A stretch of DNA of 64,000 nucleotides from Ciona savignyi (Eukaryota > Chordata > Ascidiacea > Phlebobranchia > Cionidae), in contig CH003126.1 of NCBI GenBank assembly GCA_000149265.1, positions 88,098 to 152,097 on the forward strand, written 5' to 3'. This document shows positions 33,601 to 43,908 of the stretch, in pieces. Positions within the stretch are counted from its first letter, which is position 1. Each line of letters starts with the position of its first letter. The position numbers and the translations under genes were made by a program. Under the pieces are notes generated by a model. The model saw only the letters and a list, made by a program, of their open reading frames with translations. It was not told the DNA's origin and ran no database searches.

Positions 33601-36600
33601 TTTAGTTTTTCAGAAAAAGACTTTTCTTGCCTTGCAACCATATTCATTATGACGTAAGAGGCAGACACAGAAATATAAATTTGACTTAGTTACGATGCAT
33701 AACAAATTGATATTATGAGAAAGAATATTATTTCACTTTTTATTTTACGTTTCAGTAGTATTTTAAACCTCGTAATACAGAAAGACCCCGCTAGCGCGGG
33801 GCCCCTTCAAGGTGCGGGGCCCAATTTGAACTAATCGGTCAAATCGGCCTAAAACCGGCCCTGAGTGTGTGTGATATTTAACATGTAGTATGTGTTTGTT
33901 CTGCGTATTCGTTTTGCACAGTTTTAATAATACATGCTTGTTATGTTCGTTCAACCCACAACTGAAACATATAATTACATTTTAAACAAACATTTTTTAC
34001 TAGAGAGATGAAACAAACAAAATGAGAAACTTGGGAAGACTCCTGATGAACACCATAGTCCCTGGGGAAAAGCATTTCAATTATAAAACTCCTGGAACTG
34101 AAATGACTTTGTTAAAATTACAACCACAAACAACAGGTGTGTTTTTTGAAAGATTAGCACTTTATAACGATCATATCCCACTTTTATTTTACCACTCAGA
34201 TAGATTAGATGCAGGATCATCCCAATTTCAACTTCTTAATGCGAAGCAAGTTTCAGAAAGTGACGTCATCAATTTAGAGGTAACCGCAAACATAGATATA
34301 TTACAATTGATCTGAAATAATTTCTGTGCGATATAAACTATCAATCTGTTTTATCAAGATTTACAGATACGATGCACAGAAAATGAACTTTAACACTTCA
34401 AGCCGAAGTGTAGATTTCGTCACAGCAGTCTCTTTGACAACCGGGTGGGAAAGTCAAATTCCGATTTCTTCCAAAAAAGCGCGAAATCTTCCAAGTCGAT
34501 TTACCGTTCCGACCAAGCCAACTTCCTCCGATTTGGACTTGACCATTTTCAGCAACTGTGACGTTAACAAGTGCAATAGTTTCGCAACTGGAACAGCAAT
34601 CTTCGAAACTATAGCGGGTACAAATGAAAACTTGAAAGGGGCATTTCTAAGGATCTTCTTGGGAGATTCCACACATGAAGTTGAGAGATGGTGGACAACA
34701 TTGTATTTGGCCGAGTCTCAACCACAGCAATTTAACTTATCAAAGGAGTTCACAGGTACAGGCAATCTACTTTATAGATTCGACTGTGTATGAATTAGAA
34801 TATGTGTCTTTTTAAGAAAAGTATTTTTAATATAATGTTTTTGTTTTTTTTAAATGTATTAAAGGATGTTTCGTTAGAGCTGTTGTTATACCGGTGATTT
34901 GTACTTTTTACGAACTAACATATTTTTATAAGCAGGAACTAAATTCGATTGGTGGATTCCACTCGCAAAATTACCACAAGGTGTCAGAACGTACAACCTG
35001 ACAATACACGCTTACCTGGGAACTCAATATTTTCGCCTTGGTAGCGTCATTAAAACTTCCCTGACAACTTATGCAGTCAACTGTATGTACTGGGATGACG
35101 ATATATTCGATTGGAACAACGAAGGGTGTGTGGTAAGAAGTTGTATTGCTTAATTAATTGCAGTTGTTATTCTACATATATATTTTTTATTTGTAAAAAA
35201 ACATGCAATTTACTATTTGTTTCCGAAAATATAGACCCTATGTTATGTATATTACTCGTATCATATATGTGTCGATCGTTATGCAAATACTGAAATAAAG
35301 CAAATGATTACCAATGTATATAGATTAAATTAATATCATCGTTTCTTCTTCAGCCAAACGTGAATTCTAGTAAATCAGATTTAATGTGCGAATGTGACCG
35401 ATTTCCAGTTCCCCCTGAAATTACTGGAAGAATAAAAGAGAATAACCAAAGAGACGTGCCAACTCTTTTCGCGTCCCGATTGATAGTATATCCGAACAAG
35501 ATAGATTACAGCAAGGTAAGATGATTTGTTAATATGGTTTTAATTGTAAAAGGGTTATTTAAAGATGAAACACGTCGGTTTTGATGTTATTGAATTTTTG
35601 TGCAGCTTTCTTTGAATTTGTGGAAAAAGTTTCTTGAAAATCCCATCATTTTCGTTTGCCTGTTGATTCTTTATACTTCTTACGCTGTTCTTGCGGTACT
35701 GGCAAGGAAAAAAGATGTCGAATGTGAAGACAAAGTAAGTCATACTGGAACTGTAGTATTTTCATATGTTTATGAATGTTATACATTAACAAACATGATA
35801 ATTTGTTCTAAGAAATCCTGTATTTATACATTTGTAAAAATTAAGTTTTTCTACGCCAAAGATGTGTGTGTAGATCCTATTGCCTTTAATAGGTGGTTTA
35901 TCGTTTTCTTACGTGTTGGTCATAACTGATCTATAAATCTATAAATGCTAATTTCCTTTCTAATTAACATTTCGTTTAAGCAAGCATACATCGATGTCGC
36001 CGATAACTCCCCATCAGACAAATATCGTTATTACGTCACAATATACACCGGGAACCGTAGAGTAGCAGATTCGAGTGCGGTTGTTTGCATCAAGTTGATT
36101 GGATCGAGAAAAACCGACAAAGTCCACATACTGCAGGTTTAACAACAAAATTTATAAACATTCACCGCAATACACCCTGTTGATGTTTTCCAGAATGAAG
36201 GCGAAAGAATTTTTACGAAAGGAAGCGTCAATTCGTTTCTAATTACGTCATTCAGTTCCCTTGGAAACATAGTGGCAGTTCGATTGTGGCACGATAACAG
36301 CGGAAGGAGCCCGGAATGGTGAAAATACGACATTCTATTAGAAGTGAAATAATATAGACTGTTTACTATTGGATTGATTAGTTTCTATGTTGCTACTTGT
36401 AAATTCAATGGTTTCACAGGTTTCTACAGAGAATGGTTATCAGAGATTTGGAAACAAGCGAATGCACTTTCTTTATTTGCAATACCTGGTTTTATGACGT
36501 CATAGATCATATCTTTCCAGCAGCCCGCACTAAAGATCTTCACACATTTGATAGTTTGTTTCAAATCAAATGCGAGAACTACCTGAAGGACCAGTAAGTC

Positions 36601-39600
36601 AGTTAGCCGTATTACGTGTAACAATATGTATTACAGCCTTACAACATGCATGTGGTAATATGTGGTACTAGTATTCGCTGTATAATCTATTGACATGATT
36701 TGTTCTGTATTAAAATAATATAAGTTTTATCCTTCTAATGAAATGTTAACTATACATTTGTTTTCATAAACCTCATTCAGGCATATGTGGTATTCCATTC
36801 TTGCAATGCGACCTTGGCAGCAAAGCGATATGTCCAGAGTGGAGCGACTCTCTGCTTGTTATCTGCTCATTTTTATGATCATGCTGACGTCACTAATGTT
36901 TTATGGACGCGAGGTTTCACAACCTGGATTCCAAATCGACTTGGGATATTACTCATTCAAGTGGTCGCAAATTGCAGCTGGTAAAATACTTGAATTGAGG
37001 TCCTAGATAGAGTTTATATATTTTGATTTTATTTTCACAGGTTTGGAAAGTGGTTTGCTCTGTTTTCCAATGACCTACATCGTCACTACGCTGATCCGAT
37101 ATTCCCAACCAAGAACTCGTAAAAAAGAACGAAACAAAGATTTACTTCGATTGGAAAGAGGGGAATCTATTTATCCATATTCGAGACATAATTATCAATC
37201 AACAAGTGAATCTGACTTTTACGATATGTCACTTTCGTCTGTTGGTAAAAATGGTAAACTGTATGAATATAACGAAGTAGATAGAACGTCAAATGGTAAA
37301 GTTTCGTCTCCAAAATCAACCACAAATGCGTCACTTGAAATCGGTGGTATTCAAGAGGAAAGACAACGCAGTAAAACGAGTGAAGACGTTCGAGCATTAA
37401 ACTCAAGAAACAAACAACCCGAATCACCTCGAAAGACCGCACATATAATTGACATAACAAACAAAGAAGTGGTTAATGTTGACGAAAACCCTTCAACCAG
37501 CTTTCACGGTGAAAGTGATAGGTTGACAACACTCGACATACATGGAAGAAGTAATGAACTAAATGCATCCAGTTTTCAAAGGCGAAGTAACGAGAAAACT
37601 TTAGATCAAAACCGTCCTACATCTGTAAGCAAAGTTCAACACCCTCACAAAGAAATGGACAAAACTACGGAAGATATAGAGACCCTGTCTTTATTTAAAT
37701 TTAGTCCTGATTCAAGTGTCATTCCAATGGATTATACACGTCATTACTACAACACGTCATGGCAGGGTGGGAGGTGCGACGCCTTTGAAGGTTTTATTAC
37801 AGCCAGTGATAGCAGTTCGCTACAAAACCAATATGACGAGCCCGTGTTTCCACCGCAGGTCAAGGAACACAAACCGAAATTTAACGAATCCTTGAAGAAG
37901 CCTGTCGAACTGTCTGGTGCTTTGAGTATACAAAGTCCGATTCGTAGTCAACAAGTAACAGAAAATGAACCTCAAAACTTGGAAACAATACCTAACTGGC
38001 ATGTTGGTGGTACAGATAAATCGCACGGTCCAGACAAATTAATTCAAAGTATAAATCACCACAAACAAATTTTGCCTAATGCTGACGAATTTAAAACACA
38101 CTATACGCAACAAGTAAGGTTATCAAGAAAGACTAAAATGGGAAAGAGAAGAGATTTAAAACCAAAAGTAAAAAGAGATGCCGAAACGCAGACACCAGAA
38201 TATATGAGGAAGAAACGAAAACCAGTTTGCCACACAGATCAATCCAAACTTGATAAACTCTCCAGGACTCATCAGGGATGTTTAGATAAAGCGACCACAT
38301 TGTTTCCATCTGCTGGGTAAGTTTACTTTTAACTGTTAATCATTTTTGCACAGTTTAGAATCATAAAACCACAGATTCTACAATAATCTGTTCTCTATCA
38401 GTATGCGTCGTGGGGAAATGTACATCGATCCAAAGATGGTTGGTTCGAATCCAAGGTCTTACACAATGGTTGACATTGATCCATTTTCCTTCGATTTTCG
38501 ACCTTTTCCCTGGTTCTTTGTCTCCATCGCTTGGTTTATTATAATTTCCACAATTATAGGTTCAAGTGTGCTGTGTGTCATGTATGGGATGACGTACGGA
38601 GTAGAGATCAGCAAGGAATGGTAAGAGAACCATGGCTTATAATTAACCAAATAGTAAATAGGTAATCTAGATTTACTTAAAAACTGACCTTAATTTTTAT
38701 AGGTTGGTGTCATTGCTGAGTGGGTTTCTTCAAAGCATTATACTAATCGAACCATTCAAAGCAATATTTCTCGCTTCTTTCAACGTAATCAACAATCCAA
38801 AACATGATTTAAGAGATTGGCTTTCGCCCGTTCCGGAATTCTGTAAGCACTTGTCATTCAGTACATTGTGATCGCTTAACATATATTTTAACATAACCAA
38901 CTTATTTGTTACAGTCCCTCCACGAAATACTAGAAATCCACAATTGCTGGATGTATACTTGGAAGAAGAAAGATCACGAAATCCTGTCTACCAACCTCCT
39001 GATCTTAAAAAGATGATGGAAAGTCACGAGCAAAGAGCTTTGGAAAGAAAGATGCGGAGAAGGTTAAAGGTAACTTAATATAAAGACATAAGCTTTGCAT
39101 ATAGTTCTATGAAATTCAATTTAACTCCATTAATACAATCCGGTACCGTTCGAATACGATTTTTTATGTATCTTACTTGTTTCAGAAAGTTTCGGTCCAT
39201 CTGTTGTATCTCACTTTCTTGATGATCGTGTCGTTTGGACAAAGTGAACACAATTCGTTTCAGTTCGGTCAGGCAATAAACCGAATGTTTGTGAATGAGG
39301 CTAAAAAGGTGAGAACCAACAATTTTAAGTCAGTAGTATATTAGTTTACTTACAATATCCAATTATAGATTTATTTTAATCATATTATTAAAATGGTAAA
39401 AATATACTTATGGTTATGACATGACTTAAGATGCATTTAAAAGTAATTTCCTAAATAAATATCTATAAGATTACCTGTTGCAGATTCAGTCAAATGAAGA
39501 CATCTACAAATGGATGGAACACTCACTGGCTGGCACTCTATTGAGCGATCATGTTGCACATTTCCCAGATGGACAACTCGTGTTTGTGTCCGGTCCATTG

Positions 39601-39647
39601 TTACGTCAAAAACGTGTCGTCAGCGGTAGGTCCTCATTTCTAGGCTA

Positions 39648-39698
<51 letters not shown>

Positions 39699-42600
39699 AG
39701 TTCTTTGCTAGGTGAACCTTTATCTAACTTGCAATCCAGGAATTTCAATAACAAACTATACTCACAGAGGTTAGATGTGAACAAACTGAATCAAAGTTCC
39801 ATGTGAAACTAAGTGGGAATGGTGGATGTAGGCTGAGGTACGACGCATCATTCGAAGACAAGCAAAACTACGGCCCCGGCTGGTCGAAACGCCATCATTA
39901 CTCCTTTACAAACCAATATAATGATGGTAATACAAGGTAAGCTGCTGTAACGTATCATGTAATTGGAAAATACGTACGAAAGATCAACTATATATATGCC
40001 AGTCAACTAAATATTGTAATCAGAATACGCAGAAATGATTAAAAGTTTGTAGGCCTACTTAGTTGGCATAATAATCTTGTTATAAAATATGTGCATATTT
40101 AAAACTAAAAATACGTTGCTCAAAACTATGCTCGCTAGTTGATGTCAGTATTTCGTCCAAATTACTATGTAATTAAGGATATGCACACATGTACGGTCGT
40201 GTGGCCGAATGGTTAACGCGACCGATACATATACCGACTCTTATACAAAAAACGGTCCTGGTGACGAGCCCATCATGGGTCCGAAACTAGGCTCGGTTAA
40301 AAAAAAAAAAAAAAAAAAAAAAAGGATATGCACACATTTGGCATTTTATATGCACCTTAACTTTAAAAAAAACAGCCGTTTATGCAAACTGGCCAAGATA
40401 CATCAGGCATTGAGTGTTATCTTGTTTGCTACATGGCACAATCAATTTATACCCTGGATATAAACATCATTAAACCTATTGTGTGTTTGTGTTTTAACAG
40501 TCCATGGAGCTACACAAGCAAACCTTGGACTTGGATTAGTGACTATATTGGCGAACATGGAAACTACCAGAATGGCGGATATTACGTCAAAATCACGGAT
40601 GGCTCGCAAACCCGAAATACTGTGCAATATCTCCGATCGGCGAAATGGCTTGATCGACATTCAAGGTTTGTAAAAGTAGAATTTGTGTTCAACGGTTCCA
40701 TTTTTGTGGGTTTGTCATTTTGCTTATTGACTATTTAAACTATAATGCTAGTTACCACTTATTTAGTTTTTACACAAATTATTTAGTTTTCTATGCTACA
40801 TTAATGAGCTTACAATTGGTAACTTTTCATAGAACGGTTATATTAGAGGCGATATTCTACAATGTTCCCCACCGTATTTATTGCATCACAATCATCTCCA
40901 TGGAAATCCCAATCTCTGGATATGTGTATGTGACGTCACGATTGCACTTTATGAGGACACACCACGTCGAGTGAGTGATTGGTTTGGCGTTAGTTGTAGA
41001 AACTATTTTTAATTATTACATATTTAACTTTTTTGATAACATCCTTCCAAGGACTATTTGTGTTTATGACACGCTGTAAGAATATCGCTAGTTGTACGCA
41101 CTAATGACAGCTACATGTGTTTAAAAGATCCCCGTGTATCGAACGGTTGTATGGCAGAATGGTTAACGCGACCGATTCATATACCGCTTTCTATATTAAA
41201 ATGCGGATTTAATGACGCGGCCATCATGCGATCGAAACTTAACCGGTAAAAAAATATATATAAAAAAGATACCCATGCATAAAATGTAGTCCCCTGGCTT
41301 TAAATCAGTATTACCCATTCAATGTAGAGCATACACACAAGATGTATGGTATTATATAAGTTAATACTTAGTTGTAACATGGATGAATATATGTTTAAAT
41401 CTAATTTTAATATTTTATTTTTATTGTTTATTTTTATCTTTCTTTAATCAGGTACGCGTCAGACGTCATTGTGTATATTAGTCTCATTTGCATATTGATC
41501 ATGGTGTTCTACCACTTGGTGGAGATCGCGGGCAACATCAGGGAAATCGGTTTCATATTTCTATGGAACGTTTGGAATTTGTTTCACGTCTTTGTACTTC
41601 TGCTCTCTACCGCCGCAGTCGGCGTGTATCTAACCAGGTTTGTAAGGAAATAGGATAAGATATTAATGTTTTATCCATTCGAACGGAAAACAAAGTTGGG
41701 AGGAAGGGGGTGTGGTTTATTACTCCAGCTATCGTCAAATTATACTGTCTTTATGGCGTTATGACAGCTTGGTTAAACACACAAATCTAAATTTTTAATC
41801 AGATTAATTATATGACAACTTCTTTTCGTAGTTTCGTTGGCAACAAGCCTATTAAGGCTCGGAAACTAAGCCCATTAAAAATATGGGGTTGTCAACAGCT
41901 TGGTTAAACACACAAATCAAGATGTTTACGAACGGAACGTTTTTAGGAAAACTACTTTCCTTCGTTAATACAGTACAACGTCCTCACCGAATAAAATTAT
42001 TCTCTTACCGACTACAACTATTTTCACTTCTCGCAGAGTAACCTACACGGATATGGCGCTGAAAGCTTACGTCAACAAGGTGTCGTCATTTGAATTGTTC
42101 CACATGGCTGCCTATCTCGATTACGTCACACGGTGCTTATTGTCATCTTGTAATTTCCTCACAATGTTCTACACGGTCAAGATCATGCAAGGTCATCCAA
42201 CTTTTGAGCTCATGTACGCCACCGTGCGACAATCGAGTGGGGATTTGAAAGGACATTCCGTTCTGATGTTTTTCATATTTTGTGCGTTCTGCCACTTGGG
42301 TAAGTAGACATTTAGGACACATTCTTTCCGTATAGTTTAAACTCCTTTTCGTCAGGTCTTCTTTGGTTTGGTGACATCAAGGATTTCAGCAGTTTAGTCA
42401 GAACAATGCAATCAGTAAGTATTGAAAACGTTTCGTTTTTAAATAACTAGTTTGTATAAAGGTGGTTTAGAACAAATATGTAATCCATAAATAAATATTT
42501 TTACTTACAAATTATAAAATGTAGTATATACGGATTCAGACTAAATGACAGTTAACTTAAAGTATCTATGCTGTGCGATATCCAAACGTTTAGAAAATAT

Positions 42601-43307
42601 TAATAACAAATACATATTTATTTCCAGGTTCTCGGATTTTCAATGGAAGCGTTCACGTCGACCGATTTACTGAAACACCATCCATTTCTTGGTGGTTTGT
42701 TTTTGTTCGCATTTGTCGTCGTTTTCACAAAAATCTTCGTCAACTTTTACGCGGTCATTCTGGAAAATTCCTTCCGTGAATGCAAACTACTGATGCGTGA
42801 CGATATTGACGGAGATCACGTGGTTTCGTTCGGACGAAAACAGCTAAGGTGAGATTTGTTCATAAACTTTATATCCTCAAACATCTTCCTTTCAATTAGC
42901 TTATATATTATATAAAACATGTAACATGCAATAACTCGACTATGGCCTAATAATCTGTCGATCACCCGATATAAAACGCAACTGCAGTTTTGTTCTTGGT
43001 AACCAGTGGAATAATGGGTTTTATTGAATTAAACGAAGGTCTTAATTATTTACATTACACTGCACTAGCTCCGGTTTAATGTACTGGTGCATCAGACAAT
43101 CTATTTGGTAAAGTTTCGTTGCTCGGAATTCTGATAGAAGTCTTTCTTGGTGACAGACGCCCGTTATACATATTCTTTACATTCAGATCGATGTTCGCTA
43201 TCAAAGAGCAGAAGTTGAAGAATCTGAACAATCCCCAAGAACGAGAAGAATATGTTCAACTATTGGAGAACCAAACTGCACAAAGCAAACCTAATAATGA
43301 CAAATAA
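27685..43307 (+). CDS. s-Themis: Polycystin-1-like sperm receptor, s-Themis type (self-sterility)
   Basis: Thirty-four exons close in frame to 2,803 aa. Exon 1 (27685-27727) encodes signal peptide MDISSILIFVLAIT; exon 2 starts at 28853 after the nested antisense fibrinogen gene. Then follow a PKD-like domain (~156-195, DWGDDT...YQPGHYDI), REJ-type ectodomain (KCWSNC, SVCDSCVRHNW), GAIN/GPS (CMYWDDDIFDWNNEGC, then CECDRF at ~1375-1380), TM1 (~1427-1447), PLAT (~1461-1560), TM2 and TM3, a long loop in one exon (37041-38316, ~1678-2104), and the polycystin channel region with pore segment WFGDIKDFSSL (~2670-2690) and last TM FLFAFVVVFTKIFVNFYAVI. A short charged tail ends at PNNDK; the stop overlaps an AATAAA. 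Large exon 29353-30960 covers most of the N-terminal ectodomain. In Ciona, s-Themis proteins on sperm recognise v-Themis on the vitelline coat. Assignment to A, B or B2 is not made; the channel domain and the tandem second cassette favour B or B2. Confidence 0.9.
27775..28839 (-). CDS. v-Themis: Fibrinogen-like egg-coat ligand, v-Themis type, nested in s-Themis intron 1
   Basis: Two exons, 28839-28551 and 28475-27775 on the minus strand, close in frame to 329 aa. A signal peptide (MKMCYICVVLALQTSLSI) is followed by a short helical region (~20-60). A fibrinogen-related domain runs from DCHTVHLFG (~97) to the end, with FQRRKNGKVNFLRGWKNYV, GFGNPNGEYWVGLENVYLLT, LRIDMKDW, CPQPTNGGWWFSFCSHSNLN and GRYPGP. 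The calcium loop usual in fibrinogen domains (DxDND) is replaced by SFDHIREG. The gene lies wholly inside intron 1 of the polycystin gene on the opposite strand: its stop is 47 bp from exon 1 and its start codon 13 bp from exon 2. An AATAAA on the minus strand lies near 27756-27751. This is the known arrangement of v-Themis, the vitelline-coat self-recognition ligand. Confidence 0.9.
32960..32984. repeat. AT-rich microsatellite in s-Themis intron 10
   Basis: A run of AAAAAAATATATATATATAT lies in the intron between exons ending 32895 and starting 33163. Confidence 0.8.
33366..33863 (-). mobile_element. hAT-type MITE in s-Themis intron 11
   Basis: This ~500-bp element has terminal inverted repeats CAGGCCCGGTGCTAAG and (reverse complement of right end) CAGGGCCGGTTTTAGG, with GGGGCCCC-type subterminal blocks. 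Flanking 8-bp copies AGTGTGAG and AGTGTGTG agree at 7 of 8 positions, as expected for hAT insertion. It encodes no protein. The interior closely matches, in reverse, the element at 13155-13590. Confidence 0.85.
39651..39696. repeat. (AT)n microsatellite in s-Themis intron 26
   Basis: An uninterrupted AT dinucleotide run of about 46 bp starts 25 bp after the exon ending at 39625. Likely polymorphic in length. Confidence 0.95.
40175..40337 (+). mobile_element. Full SINE S1 with 16-bp target duplication
   Basis: The element (40191-40321) begins GTACGGTCGTGTGGCCGAAT, with A-box text TGGCCGAATGG. B-box text GGGTCCGAAACTAGGC follows, then a long A tail. Identical 16-bp copies AAGGATATGCACACAT flank it (40175-40190 and 40322-40337). 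This is a young tRNA-derived SINE inserted in intron 27 of s-Themis; it is not a functional tRNA gene because the cloverleaf does not close. Confidence 0.88.
41143..41280 (+). repeat. SINE S1 copy in s-Themis intron 29
   Basis: GGTTGTATGGCAGAATGGTTAACGCGACC is followed by a decayed B-box (ATGCGATCGAAACTTAACC) and an A/T tail. Imperfect flanking copies AAAAGATCCCCGTGTAT and AAAAGATACCCATGCAT look like an aged target duplication. Confidence 0.75.
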
Positions 43308-43908
43308 AACTTTTATATCACAAAAAACAATTGTAAACAGTTTCTGCAATCTGATCCACAGGTTTTTCAGGCCATTGATACCACCGTCACTGACGATCAA
43401 CTCGCTTACCGCGCTTATTTGATAGGACGATTGTATGGGCTATTTTTTCTGGAAATTTTAACCTAATTAGGTTACCCGAAAGTGGGTACGAGATTACTCC
43501 TGTGTAACAAGTGTATCTATATATTCTCTTTATTTCTGTTTAAAAGAAATATATTTAAATTTAGGTTCAAAAATTAAATGGAAATATTGTTTCCTTTATT
43601 ACTTTAGTATTATTTGTAACTTTGTAAATTAGTTGTACCTAAAAGTCTGCTGTGAATAGACCAAAAACGTGGCGGAGACAAACGTTAATAATAAAAGGCG
43701 TGATTTATGGTATATAAGTATATTAAGGATTTTGTGGTATATAAAAATTTTGTGGAATATAAGGATATACGTTTCGTAACAATGCTTATGATATCACAAA
43801 GCAGTAAAAAATTTTTTTGCTTGTTGTGATTAAATCACCAACACTGAAAGTATTTTTCATTGGCCTGTGTCGATAACGTTGTTTATAAAAATAGATTATA
43901 AAGAACAT
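43308..43908. other. s-Themis 3' flank, no gene
   Basis: The 3' flank around 43330-43430 (phrase GATACCACCGTCACTGACGA) is duplicated after the truncated second receptor near 46660-46740. No coding region is seen. Confidence 0.6.

Noticed and set aside
37167-37460. 97-aa minus-strand ORF
   Set aside because: Shadow of the large s-Themis loop exon, which is supported by in-phase splicing on both sides.
40191-40321. Possible tRNA gene (A-box and B-box text)
   Set aside because: The acceptor stem and cloverleaf do not form, there is a poly(A) tail and a 16-bp target duplication: it is a SINE. The same applies to the copies at 9182, 17425, 27008 and 41143.
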